15,747 nt of DNA from an uncultured Clostridia bacterium (GTDB lineage Bacteria > Bacillota > Clostridia > TANB77 > CAG-508): contig CATLGL010000022.1 in assembly GCA_949935895.1 (NCBI GenBank), positions 1-15,747 of the forward strand, read 5' to 3'. Positions 1-8,640 of this stretch are shown piece by piece; the first letter of the stretch is position 1; each line of letters opens with the position of its first letter. The position numbers and the translations under genes were made by a program. Under the pieces are notes generated by a model. That model did not search any database. It was not told the origin of the DNA and saw nothing but the letters and a program-made list of their open reading frames with translations.

Positions 1-2
1 TA

Positions 3-350
3 ACGGACAGTTGTATGTTCGGCATCCTGCAAGCAACCCGTACCCGCATCAGCAAGACGGAATATATCTCCTGCCCAAGTTGCGGACGTACCTTATACGA
101 CTTGCAAACAACAATCGCCCGTATCAAGAAAGCCACTTCTCATCTGAAAGGCTTGAAAATAGGTATCATGGGGTGTATCGTGAACGGTCCCGGCGAAATG
201 GCAGATGCTGATTATGGCTATGTCGGCGCCGGAAAGAACCGGATCAGCCTGTACAAAGGCAAAGAATGCGTCCTGAAAAACATCCCCGAAGAAGAAGCTG
301 TAGAACGATTGGTCCAGCTGATAAAAGAAAATGGGGATTGGGTGGATTAA
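3..350 (+). CDS. ispG: 4-hydroxy-3-methylbut-2-enyl diphosphate synthase, C-terminal part (5' end outside window)
   Basis: This is the 3' end of IspG (GcpE), the iron-sulfur enzyme that turns methylerythritol cyclodiphosphate into HMBDP in the non-mevalonate isoprenoid pathway. The visible 115 codons carry the two cysteines of CPSCGR and the later GCIVNGPGE block, whose Cys and Glu complete the 4Fe-4S site in known IspG proteins. The reading frame is open to the left edge, so the start is missing. Codon use is G+C-balanced and Bacteroidales-like. An in-frame CGG followed by A (240-242) is read here as ordinary Arg in KNRIS, unlike the CGGA sites further right in the window. A hairpin terminator follows. 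Identity is secure; only the fragment can be described. Confidence 0.93.
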   Translation, partial: TDSCMFGILQATRTRISKTEYISCPSCGRTLYDLQTTIARIKKATSHLKGLKIGIMGCIVNGPGEMADADYGYVGAGKNRISLYKGKECVLKNIPEEEAVERLVQLIKENGDWVD

Positions 351-364
351 CAGACCTCATGCAT

Positions 365-409
365 TGAAAAAGGGATGCCTATCCCCTCCCCAAAAGGTAG
401 GCATCTTTT
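365..409 (+). terminator. Intrinsic-type terminator after ispG
   Basis: GATGCCTA (374-381) pairs with TAGGCATC (398-405), with an A-run before the stem and TTTT after it. It lies just after the ispG stop codon. The stem is perfect over 8 bp with a 16-nt loop. Confidence 0.7.
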
Positions 410-436
410 GAAATAAAGATAAGCACTTATTGGGAG

Positions 437-497
437 ACAGCCTATAGCCTTTCTTCGGTTAGCCTATAGGCTGTAAATTTTCCCCTTTAGCCTATAA
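437..497. repeat. Inverted repeat plus a third AGCCTATA copy
   Basis: ACAGCCTATAG (437-447) is perfectly inverted as CTATAGGCTGT (464-474), giving an 11-bp stem with a 16-nt loop. The core AGCCTATA occurs three times on the plus strand, at 439, 461 and 489. It lies in the 371-bp gap between ispG and the GH110 gene. It could be a second terminator or a protein-binding site; the sequence alone does not decide. Confidence 0.6.
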
Positions 498-657
498 TTT
501 ATGGGACAGGAGCCATATAATATGCAGCCGCCAAGTGTATTTTCAAACAGCATTCACCCTTCACATCGTTTGCAACCTTCTAAAAAGCAGCGCTTTGCTG
601 TGAAGGCAGTTCATTCCCCCAGAAATGCATCTGTTTATTTTCGCGGGCTTTCACCGG

Positions 658-704
658 ATTCACATCAAACAAAAGGTTATCAACAACTTATAACCGATGT
701 GAAT
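658..704. repeat. Nested hairpin downstream of the GH110 gene
   Basis: ATTCACATC (658-666) pairs perfectly with GATGTGAAT (696-704). Inside it GGTTAT (675-680) pairs with ATAACC (690-695), leaving an 8-nt one-sided bulge. It is 18 bp past the stop codon of the minus-strand GH110 gene, so it may end or stabilise that transcript, although no clear U-run follows on the minus strand. The rest of 351-721 holds no gene that I can support; the short open frame from 501 lacks a ribosome binding site and resembles nothing known to me. Confidence 0.45.
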
Positions 705-721
705 GCAAAATTTAAAAATAC

Positions 722-2530
722 TTAGTCGTCCATCAGGATATCTTTCGCTTCGTCAAAGCCTCCGTCGAAACGGTTATCCTCGATCTCCTCATTGATAACG
801 CGCTGGAAGAAGAAACGATGGTTGTTCCAGTGGAAAGCAGGATAGTCATGATTCTGCTTAATCACATTATTACGGAAAACAAGGCCGTCCACCGATTTGG
901 CATACAGGATCGGCATGTCGAAGGTTTCGAACTCATTGTTCTCGATCACGATCCCGCTATGGAAATATTTCTTCTGATCCTTCAAATCGGGTATCTCCGG
1001 ATAGATGGAAATAATGGCGTTCGTAAACTGGAACATATTCGTCAGCGAGTTAATAAACCGGTTGTTCCGGATCAAGACATCGTGACAGGCACCCGTCTCG
1101 AACCATCCGTTGCAGTCGCCGCACAGCAGGATTGCCGTACCGGAAGTATGATCGAAAACGTTTTTCTCGACCACCGTCTTCTTCGGGGTGCTGAACAGGG
1201 AGCCACGGGCGCGGTTATTGCGGATCATATTGCCGGCAAAATAAACTTCCGGCGTCCATTCTAAATTCTCTATACCGTAAGTGCCGGCTTCACTGATGGC
1301 GGGATCGATCGGATTCCCGAAGGTAATGCGGAACTGCTTTGCGCCGTGATCGTCAGGCTTGTCGACAGCTTCGATAGCCGTCACCGTGTTCTGTTCTCCC
1401 AGAATCTCCATCGTCTTGGAGTCGATAAACTGGACCGCGTCGCCCGGACGGCCCCACTCGAAACCATATGACTGGCCGTGCATATATTCGCCGACCAATG
1501 TCTTGTCGTCTATCCGCTTTTGCACTTTCAGGTAGGTTCCATGCACATTGATGGCGTCATCCATCATGCCTTCGTACAGACCGCCGACCGAACGGATCAG
1601 CCCTTTGCAGCCGGAGAAATGAGTCGCATCCGCCTGAGTCGTAAAATAACGCGGATCCTCCTTGCCACGCAGGCAGACCGAGAATTTATCCAACGTGATA
1701 TTCTCGCTCATCTGTGCCAGCAGGCCCATTCCTTCGGCATAATGCACCTGTATGTTTTCAAGCGTCGTATTCGTATCATGATATACGAAAATACCCGGAG
1801 TCGGACGGCCGTATCCACGGAAAACGACCACCGTACCCGGTATCAGTTTCTTATTCTTCCAGGGAGCGAGGATCTTACGGGGTGCAATCTCGGCAACGTG
1901 CTTGCTACCCACGCCGATATCACTGGTCGTATAGACTAATCGTTTCGTATCTCCTTCAAAAGCGATGCCCCAGGCAGGGACATGCTCCCAACCTTCCCCT
2001 TTGGCGACAAAGTTGCTGTCGCGTATCTCATATTCCACCCAGGGAGCGACTTCGTAGGTGATCATCCCGCCGACCGTGTCGTTCTCCAACACTTTCACCT
2101 GGCTGATATGCGGGTTCTCAAAGTCGATGCTGAAGTTCTTCAACGTACAGTTTTCAGAATTGACCAAAGAAACCGGAAGCATCCGCCCGTGGAAAACCAG
2201 CTCGGAGCCTTGCCCGTCAAACACGACGTTCTTCATATTCTCGAAAGCCAGTCCCACCTGCTTCGGATTATCCTGGTCGTGATTGGAAATGAAATATTCG
2301 CGTTCCGTAGAGCCCGACGGATAAAAATCATAGCGGCCTGTAGGCAACAGGATCCGGATCGTGTCGGAGCTCGATTCGGCAGCTATCTCCTGAAGGGCTT
2401 TCGCAATCAATGGAGAAGCGTTTTCGCCGGTATCGGGTTTCAATCCATACGCAGACAAGTCGTACGCGCCGCCTTTACAGGCAGTCAACAGGACGATAAA
2501 TAAGAATGTCAAAACAGAGTTTAATTTCAT
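722..2530 (-). CDS. glaB: GH110 alpha-1,3-galactosidase, lipoprotein
   Basis: The 602-residue protein matches my recollection of Bacteroides GH110 exo-alpha-1,3-galactosidases (GlaA/GlaB), which remove terminal alpha-1,3-linked galactose such as in blood group B and related glycans. It begins with a lipoprotein signal (hydrophobic residues about 6-17, lipobox LTAC near residue 18), so it is probably exported and anchored to a membrane. Many repeated N-N-x-F/I turns (for example IRNNRF, IENNEF, FRNNVI) indicate a right-handed parallel beta-helix. The MMDDAINVHG block contains acidic residues of the kind expected in the active site. Length is normal and no break is seen. The choice of glaB over glaA is tentative. 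The gene lies at the edge of the Bacteroidales segment, just before the composition change. It also reads a CGG followed by A as normal Arg (FHGRMLP, near 2190). Confidence 0.85.
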   Translation of the reverse strand: MKLNSVLTFLFIVLLTACKGGAYDLSAYGLKPDTGENASPLIAKALQEIAAESSSDTIRILLPTGRYDFYPSGSTEREYFISNHDQDNPKQVGLAFENMKNVVFDGQGSELVFHGRMLPVSLVNSENCTLKNFSIDFENPHISQVKVLENDTVGGMITYEVAPWVEYEIRDSNFVAKGEGWEHVPAWGIAFEGDTKRLVYTTSDIGVGSKHVAEIAPRKILAPWKNKKLIPGTVVVFRGYGRPTPGIFVYHDTNTTLENIQVHYAEGMGLLAQMSENITLDKFSVCLRGKEDPRYFTTQADATHFSGCKGLIRSVGGLYEGMMDDAINVHGTYLKVQKRIDDKTLVGEYMHGQSYGFEWGRPGDAVQFIDSKTMEILGEQNTVTAIEAVDKPDDHGAKQFRITFGNPIDPAISEAGTYGIENLEWTPEVYFAGNMIRNNRARGSLFSTPKKTVVEKNVFDHTSGTAILLCGDCNGWFETGACHDVLIRNNRFINSLTNMFQFTNAIISIYPEIPDLKDQKKYFHSGIVIENNEFETFDMPILYAKSVDGLVFRNNVIKQNHDYPAFHWNNHRFFFQRVINEEIEDNRFDGGFDEAKDILMDD

Positions 2531-2600
2531 GGCTTACATCTTTCGTAGATTATATTTTCAATTATGCAGATTAAAATGGCTGGTATGAATATAAAGGATT
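2531..2600. other. Composition junction between Bacteroidales-like and Clostridia-like DNA
   Basis: Left of this zone, codon use is G+C-balanced with Bacteroidales gene content. Right of it every gene is A+T-rich with Gram-positive signals. The exact breakpoint cannot be placed by eye. No transposase, integrase, tRNA or terminal repeat is present at the change, which favours an artificial join of two metagenomic contigs over horizontal transfer. Confidence 0.75.
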
Positions 2601-2830
2601 TTTGGACTTTCATTAAAGCCAATGAATTATTAGATGAATTATATATTTTTACTAAAAAATCAGGAAATTTAACAGCACAAGAACAAGTTATTTTCTTAAT
2701 GGAAGCAGAAAAAGTATTTAAAGCGTTTGATAAAGTTCCAAGTTTACTTTGGGACGAAGAATATCAAAAATATAGAGAGGTCCTAAACAAATATAAAGAT
2801 ATTAAGGTATTAAGGTGGGCTTCAAATTAG
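2564..2830 (+). CDS. Small hypothetical protein, possibly truncated at the 5' end by the junction
   Basis: This open frame of up to 88 codons has A+T-rich clostridial codon use. The protein is charged and probably helical (for example KDFWTFIKANELLDELY, VFLMEAEKVFKAF-like stretches), with no signal peptide or membrane segment. I do not recognise a family. Three in-frame ATG codons (2564, 2576, 2585) are available, and none has a clear Shine-Dalgarno sequence, unlike the neighbouring genes. Because the composition junction lies just upstream, the true N-terminus may be missing. A hairpin terminator follows about 30 bp after the stop. The coding call rests on codon use and a sensible amino acid composition. 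Confidence 0.5.
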   Translation: MQIKMAGMNIKDFWTFIKANELLDELYIFTKKSGNLTAQEQVIFLMEAEKVFKAFDKVPSLLWDEEYQKYREVLNKYKDIKVLRWASN

Positions 2831-2856
2831 CAAGTTTAACATAAAAAATTCTATAT

Positions 2857-2901
2857 ATAAAAAGATAGATGTGAGTTTTTAATTTACATCTATCTTTTTA
2901 T
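2857..2901. terminator. Bidirectional intrinsic terminator between convergent genes
   Basis: AAAAGATAGATGT (2860-2872) pairs perfectly with ACATCTATCTTTT (2886-2898) around a 13-nt loop. A-tracts on the left and T-tracts on the right let it work for both the plus-strand small gene and the minus-strand gene that converge here. Confidence 0.8.
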
Positions 2902-2979
2902 ATATGAAATTACTATTTTGTAGATAAACAAAAACATGGATTTTAAATGTTATAAATAGGCACAATACTATTTGCTAGA

Positions 2980-3414
2980 TTATAAAAATGTTTTTAATTT
3001 TTCTACATTATTTTCTTGCATTTTGATAAAAGTATTTAAGACTTGACGAACATCTTGCTCAATATTAGGATTTTGATTTAGTAGTTTTCGTCCTTCAATA
3101 ATTCCCATGGTTACTCCTTGTATTAACATATCTGCAATGTGCGAATTACTTTTATCGGTTAAGGTATTCATTTGAATACCTGTCCATGCCATAGCATCTG
3201 TCATTAAATTATTATCATAAGGAATGTCGCCATATTTTTTATAAATTTCATTAACACTATCTAGGATGTCACCATACTGATTATACTGAAAGCTTAAATT
3301 ATCTTTAAAGTTTGGTTCAGATACTTTTTTTGAAACAGTAGAGATAGAATCCATTCCCATTTTAGCACCTTTATGAACTTCATTTAATACATATAAATTT
3401 GTATTTTTTTCCAT
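2980..3414 (-). CDS. Hypothetical helical protein, 144 aa
   Basis: The protein has no signal peptide or obvious membrane segment and looks all-helical, with amphipathic stretches such as NLYVLNEVHKGAKMGMDSIS at the start and VRQVLNTFIKMQENNVEKLK at the end. This layout resembles small four-helix (ferritin-like) proteins of clostridia, but I cannot assign a family and see no clear metal-binding set. The start ATG is preceded on the minus strand by a strong GGAGG with proper spacing, so the start is secure. The gene is transcribed divergently from addA, with a 127-bp shared regulatory gap, and it converges on the preceding small gene. No CGG codon occurs in its frame. Confidence 0.75.
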   Translation of the reverse strand: MEKNTNLYVLNEVHKGAKMGMDSISTVSKKVSEPNFKDNLSFQYNQYGDILDSVNEIYKKYGDIPYDNNLMTDAMAWTGIQMNTLTDKSNSHIADMLIQGVTMGIIEGRKLLNQNPNIEQDVRQVLNTFIKMQENNVEKLKTFL

Positions 3415-3487
3415 ACAAAAACCTCCAATTTAATTTCTTAATCATAGTATAAACCGAAAATGAAAATAAATTCATATCATATAAATA

Positions 3488-3516
3488 TTGAAAAAAAATC
3501 TTTTTATCGATATAAT
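3488..3516 (+). promoter_or_regulatory. Sigma-A type promoter for addA
   Basis: TTGAAA (3488-3493) and TATAAT (3511-3516) are separated by exactly 17 bp. An AAAGGAG ribosome binding site follows shortly before the ATG at 3542. The match to the housekeeping consensus is good. Confidence 0.75.
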
Positions 3517-3541
3517 ATGACAAAGAAAAAGGAGAAAGAGT

Positions 3542-6500
3542 ATGAGTGAGGTAAAATGGACAAAAGAGCAATTACAAGCAATTTCAGAAAAAGGTAGTAA
3601 TATACTTGTTGCTGCTGCTGCACGGAAGTGGAAAAACCGCCGTTTTAGTAGAACGCATTATTCACAAAATTTTGTATGAAAATGTGAATATTGATGAATT
3701 GCTAGTAGTAACCTTTACCAATGCTGCAGCAAGTGAGATGCGACAAAGAATTTTAGATGCAATATATAATTATTTAGAAGAACATCCAGAAGATACAAAG
3801 ATGCAAGAGCAAATTGTGAGAATGGCAAAATCTAATATATGTACCATTCATTCCTTTTGCTTAGATGTGATACGTAATTATTTTTACGAAATAGGAATTT
3901 CTCCTAATATTCGAATTGGTAATCAAAGTGAAATGGAATTATTACAAAGACAAGTGTTAGAAGATATATTTGAAGAAAAATATGAAAAAGAAGAGGAGAG
4001 TTTTTTATTACTAATTGATACTTATACGAATTATCGAGGAGATGACCAATTAAAAGAATTGATACTAAATATAGTAAAAACAATCCGTTCTAATCCTTTT
4101 CCAGAAGAATGGCTTTTTGAAGCAGTAGAAGATTTCTACACAGAGGGAATATCAGAAGATTTTGGCACATCTAAATGGGGAAAAATTTTATTACAAGAAA
4201 TAAAAGAGGAATTAGAGGTTTGTTTATTAGAATTAGAGTTAATTAAAATACAACTTTCTAAATTTCTTGAATTAGACAAATTTACTAAAACAATTGAACA
4301 CGATATACAAATGTTAAATCAAATGAAAAGGCACTTAAATTGTTGGGATGAAGCATATGAAATGGCAACAACAATGAAATGGGAAACTTGGCCAAGAGAT
4401 AAAATAGAAATAGAGCAAAAAGAATTAGCAAAGGAAAAAAGGGACCAGATAAAGAAGCATTGGAATAAAATAAAAGATAAATTTTTTATTTGTACCTCTT
4501 GCCAACTACATCAAGATAGGAAAGAAATGTATACAAAGTTAGTTGCAATTAGAGATTTAGTAATAGAATTTAACAAAAAGTATGCAAAAGAAAAGTTAGA
4601 AAAAAATGTGATGGACTTTCATGATATTGAACATTTTGCATTAAAAATATTAGTACAAACTAATGAGCATGGAAAAAAAGGGCCTACCAAAGTTGCACTT
4701 AGTTATCAACAAAAATTTAAAGAAATTGCGATAGATGAATATCAAGATAGTAATTTAATACAAGAATATTTATTACATACTATTTCTAGAGGGAATAATG
4801 TGTTTATGGTAGGAGATGTGAAGCAGAGTATTTATAAATTTAGACAAGCAAGACCAGAGCTTTTTTTAGAAAAATATAAAGCATATAAGAAGAAAGAACA
4901 AAAGAAAAAAGAGGATTCATTAAAAATACAATTATTTAAGAATTTTAGAAGTAGAAAAAATGTTTTAGATGTTACCAATTATGTGTTTGAAACTATTATG
5001 AGTAAGGATTTAGGAGATATTACTTATAATCAAGAAGAGTATTTGAACTTAGGAGCAGATTATCCAAGCTTAGAAAATAGTATGCTAGATGCTACAAAAA
5101 CAAGTTTTCATATTATTGACTTAAAAGAAAAAGAAGAGGGTAAGGAGGAAACAGAACAGGTAGAGCATACAGTAATAGAAGCAAGGTTTGTAGCAAAGCA
5201 AATCAAAGATTTAATAAAAAATCGATTTCAAGTATATGATAAAAAAAGAGGATATCGAGATATTTGCTATAAGGATATTGTTATTTTATTAAGAAGTACC
5301 TCCACTTTAGCACCAATCTATGAAAAAGAATTGAAGCTTAATGAGATTCCCGTATTTAGTGATACAAGTAGTCAGTATTTTGCTTCACTTGAGATACAAA
5401 CAATTTTATCATTATTAAAAATTATTGATAATCCAATGCAGGATATACCTTTTGTTAGTGTATTACGTTCTGAAATAGGAAAATTTAATGACAATGAGTT
5501 GATTACAATTAAATTAAATGGGAAAAGAGAAAAAAATGAATATTTTTATGAAGTATTTTTACAGGCAATTGAAAACAAGAATATGCCAGAAGAACTAAAA
5601 AGAAAGATGGAGGATTTTTTAGCTAAAATAGAACATTGGAGAAGGCAAAATGAATATATGCCATTAGATGAATTTATTTGGCAAATTTATTTAGATACAG
5701 GTTATTATCAATATGTTGGCTTGATGCCAAATGGTATTTTAAGACAGGCTAATTTAAAAATGCTATTCGAACGAGCAAGAGAATATGAAAAAGCAAGTTT
5801 TAAGGGATTATTCAATTTTATTAGTTATATTAACCAGTTAAAAAGGGCAAATAGTGACATGGAGGCTGCAAAAGTAATTAGTGAAAACGAAGATGTAGTT
5901 CGTATTATGAGTATTCACAAGAGTAAGGGCTTAGAATTTCCTGTTGTAATATTAGCAAGTACTGCTAAGAAGTTTAATTTGATGGATTTAAATGAACCAA
6001 TTTTATTACATCAAGATTTAGGATTAGGCCCCAAATATATTGATGCAATAAGAAAAATTGAGTATCCTACTTTGATAAAATATGCGGTAGGAGTTAACAT
6101 AGGAAAAGAGACTATTTCAGAAGAAATGAGGATTTTATATGTTGGATTAACAAGAGCAAAAGAAAAATTAATTATAACAGGTATTAGTAAAGATTTTGAA
6201 AAAGATAAAGAGATAAAAAAACAAAAGTTGCAATTGCGGAAAAGGAGAACAGATACCTCCAAGTGTTATAAAACAGTACAAGTCATATTTTGATTGGTTG
6301 TTATTGGTTTATTTAAAAAATGAAGAAAAGGCAAAAAACATACTAACATTAAGTGTTCATGAAAAACAGCAATTGCAAGAAAAAACATCCATAGAAAAGG
6401 AAGAATTTGCCGAACCACTTATTCATTTTATCAACCAAAGTGAACAGTATGGAATAAGAGAAGAATTAAAAGAACAGTTAGATTGGAAATATCCATATAC

Positions 6501-7155
6501 ATTATCATGTTATATACCTACAATGACATCTGTTAGTAAAATAAAGGAATTGGAAATGGAGCAGCAGGAGATAAAAGATAATAAAACAATAAAAATACTA
6601 CAAGAAACAAAAATACCAGAATTTTTGAAGGAGGAAATAACAGTATCAAAAGCAAAATTAGGGACTCTACTTCATTTATGCTTACAAAAAATGAATGAAA
6701 AAGAAGAATATGATTTAGAAAAAATACAACATTTAATAGAAGATTTAGTACAAAAACAATTGATGACCCCAAAAGAAGCAGCTGCGATTAACCCAAAAGA
6801 TTTATATTTATATACAAAATCAGAGTTATTTAATCAGTTAAAATGTGCGAAGCAAATTTGTAAAGAAGTACCATTTTACTTAGATATTGAAGCAAAAGAA
6901 ATGGTAAAACAACAAGTAGATGAAAAAATTTTAGTACAAGGAATTATTGACTTATATTATATTGATAATCATAATCATATGGTATTAGTAGACTATAAGA
7001 CGGATTTTGTAAAACAAGAAGAAGAGTTAATCATAAAATATAAAAAGCAATTGGAAATATATAAAAAGGCTTTAGAAGAGGCGACAGGTAGAAAGGTAGA
7101 TAAGGTATATATTTATTCAATATATTTGCAAAAATGCATTACAATAGAAGGCTAA
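3542..7155 (+). CDS. addA: ATP-dependent helicase/nuclease subunit A, with two +1 frameshifts at CGGA
   Basis: AddA is the UvrD-like helicase and nuclease subunit of the AddAB complex, which processes double-strand breaks for recombination. The start ATG at 3542 has an AAAGGAG site and begins MSEVKWTKEQ, typical of the family. The protein continues only if one base is skipped at CGG-A 3623-3626 and again at 6237-6240; it is then 1203 residues, the usual length. Visible parts are the P-loop AAAAGSGKT (residues 24-32), DEYQD near 398, VGDVKQSIYKFRQ, SIHKSKGLEFP, GLTRAKEK near 868, and a PD-(D/E)XK nuclease at the end (GIID with Asp near 1136, DYKTD from 1150). Without the first shift translation stops at TGA 3677 after 45 codons. 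AddB is not adjacent, although addB usually precedes addA. Identity is certain; the decoding is the open question. Confidence 0.95.
3623..3626 (+). other. CGGA +1 frameshift site 1 (AddA P-loop Gly28)
   Basis: Zero frame reads GCT GCT GCT GCA CGG A. The homologous protein needs Gly at codon 28, which is supplied by GGA in the +1 frame (3624-3626) followed by AGT GGA AAA ACC. The glycine is the first of GSGKT, the ATP-binding loop. Staying in zero frame gives a stop at 3677-3679. Confidence 0.9.
6237..6240 (+). other. CGGA +1 frameshift site 2 (AddA residue 899)
   Basis: Zero frame reads CAA TTG CGG A and then runs to TGA at 6291. In the +1 frame GGA AAA GGA GAA CAG continues as GKGEQIPPSVIKQYKSYFDW and joins the downstream AddA frame without a stop. 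This block matches the linker that follows the last helicase motif in AddA proteins. The glycine itself is less conserved than at the other sites. Confidence 0.87.
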
Positions 7156-7195
7156 GTTTACTCTAATTTGTAAAAAAATGAATTTTACATAAAAA

Positions 7196-7224
7196 TTGAC
7201 TTTTTTACCAAAATTTGATACAAT
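7196..7224 (+). promoter_or_regulatory. Sigma-A type promoter upstream of the 7259 gene
   Basis: TTGACT (7196-7201) and TACAAT (7219-7224) with a 17-bp spacer lie 34 bp before the next start codon. It probably drives the cluster from the membrane protein through prmC, whiA and hemW. Confidence 0.75.
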
Positions 7225-7258
7225 AAATCTATCTTAAAAGAGAAATGGAGTAATCAAT

Positions 7259-7771
7259 ATGCCAAAACTTAATATAACAGGAAAGGGAGCAGAAGGAAAT
7301 AGAATAAGAACCTTTGTAATATACGCATTATGTGTAATTATATTTTTTATATTTTCTGATATAATGATTGAAATTGCGTTAAAAGCAACATATGATCCAA
7401 TTGATACCTATAAGATAGAGCCAGAAGGAATTGAAATCAGAATCAATGAAGCACAAGCTACCTATGTAAATGGATATGTAGGGGGAACAATTATTAACCG
7501 AAATGATATGATTTGGAAAACTTATCTTAAAATTGATTTATATACCAAAAGAGATGTGTGTGTAGGGACAAAATATGTTGAAATAGACCATTTTATGAAT
7601 AATGAAATACAAACATTTCGAATGGGTTTTCAGTTTACAGATGTTGACCATGCAGTGCTTTCATTTGTAGATGAAATACCAGAACAAATACCAGAAGATG
7701 CATTCATTAGCAACAATTTAAGAGGTATTTTTTTACTAAAAACAGTTATTTTCTTATGTTTATTTGGATAA
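7259..7771 (+). CDS. Hypothetical membrane-anchored protein, 170 aa
   Basis: I do not recognise a family. The protein has a short polar N-terminus, a hydrophobic segment at about residues 18-38 (VIYALCVIIFFIFSDIMIEI), a soluble middle of about 110 residues rich in beta-strand patterns, and a short hydrophobic C-terminal segment (IFLLKTVIFLCLF). This suggests a protein held in the membrane at both ends with an extracytoplasmic beta domain. The start follows a GGAG about 8 bp upstream and a good promoter. It sits directly before prmC with a 19-bp gap, so the two are probably co-transcribed. No frame disturbance or CGG codon is present. Confidence 0.75.
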   Translation: MPKLNITGKGAEGNRIRTFVIYALCVIIFFIFSDIMIEIALKATYDPIDTYKIEPEGIEIRINEAQATYVNGYVGGTIINRNDMIWKTYLKIDLYTKRDVCVGTKYVEIDHFMNNEIQTFRMGFQFTDVDHAVLSFVDEIPEQIPEDAFISNNLRGIFLLKTVIFLCLFG

Positions 7772-7790
7772 GAAATAGAAAAGAGAGAAC

Positions 7791-8636
7791 ATGACAATTA
7801 AAGAGAATTTGAAACGAGCAATTGAAAATTTAACACAAGCAAAAATAGAGGAACCTATGCTAAAAGCTAGGCTTCTTCTTTGTTATGTTTTAGAAATGAC
7901 AAAAGAAGATTTAATCATACATAGTTATGAAGAACTAAAAAAAGATATGGAAATAAAATATCAAAAAAGAATACGACAACTAATAGAAGGGATACCACTG
8001 CAATATATTACACATCATCAAGAATTTATGAAATTAGATTTTTATGTAGATGAGAGAGTGCTAATACCAAGAGCAGATACAGAGACGATTGTAGAAGAAG
8101 TTATTTGTTATGCAAGCTTACTAAAAAAACAAAAGGTTCGAATATTAGATTTATGCACAGGAAGTGGGATAATTGCGATTTCAATAAAGAAATATTTACC
8201 TAAGTGTGAAATATTAGCAACGGATATTAGTAATGCAGCAATGGAGGTAGCAAAAAAGAATGCAAAATGTCATAATGTTGCTATAGACTTTATACAATCT
8301 GATTTATTTGAAAAAATAGAAGGAGAATTTGATATTATCGTATCAAACCCACCATATATCAAAAAAGAGGTAATTCCTACATTGGATAAACAAGTACAAA
8401 GAGAACCCAAAATTGCATTAGATGGTGGCAAAGATGGGTTACTATTTTATAAAAAGATTATACAAGAGTCTCCAGAATATTTAACAAATGAAGGAGGATT
8501 ATTTTTGGAGATTGGGTATGACCAAAAAAAAGAAGTATTAGAGATAATAGCTAATACGAAACAATATGATGGAATGAATTGTAAAAAGGATTTAGCAGGA
8601 AATGATAGGATGATTGTGGCAAGAAAAAAGAGGTGA
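7791..8636 (+). CDS. prmC: Release factor glutamine methyltransferase
   Basis: PrmC (HemK) uses S-adenosylmethionine to methylate the glutamine of the GGQ motif in peptide release factors RF1 and RF2, which speeds termination. The 281-residue length is normal. The SAM-binding motif LDLCTGSG starts near residue 119 and the substrate-binding NPPY motif is at residues 186-189 (VSNPPYIKKE); the N-terminal part has the helical release-factor-binding character of the family. The start ATG has a GAGAG-type ribosome binding site and the stop nearly abuts the start of whiA. In many Firmicutes prmC lies beside prfA, but here prfA is absent. A translation-termination factor in a genome with apparent frameshift decoding is worth noting but proves nothing. 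Confidence 0.93.
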   Translation: MTIKENLKRAIENLTQAKIEEPMLKARLLLCYVLEMTKEDLIIHSYEELKKDMEIKYQKRIRQLIEGIPLQYITHHQEFMKLDFYVDERVLIPRADTETIVEEVICYASLLKKQKVRILDLCTGSGIIAISIKKYLPKCEILATDISNAAMEVAKKNAKCHNVAIDFIQSDLFEKIEGEFDIIVSNPPYIKKEVIPTLDKQVQREPKIALDGGKDGLLFYKKIIQESPEYLTNEGGLFLEIGYDQKKEVLEIIANTKQYDGMNCKKDLAGNDRMIVARKKR

Positions 8637-8640
8637 AATG

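Noticed and set aside
501..725. Possible 74-codon gene in the ispG-GH110 gap
   Set aside because: No ribosome binding site, atypical composition, overlap with the hairpin at 658-704 and with the end of the GH110 gene.
818..2503. Plus-strand open frames opposite the GH110 gene
   Set aside because: They are mirror frames of a well-supported minus-strand gene in G+C-balanced DNA and resemble no known protein.
2531..2600. Horizontal transfer or phage junction
   Set aside because: No integrase, transposase, tRNA or terminal repeat is present, and the gene content on both sides is housekeeping or ordinary metabolism.
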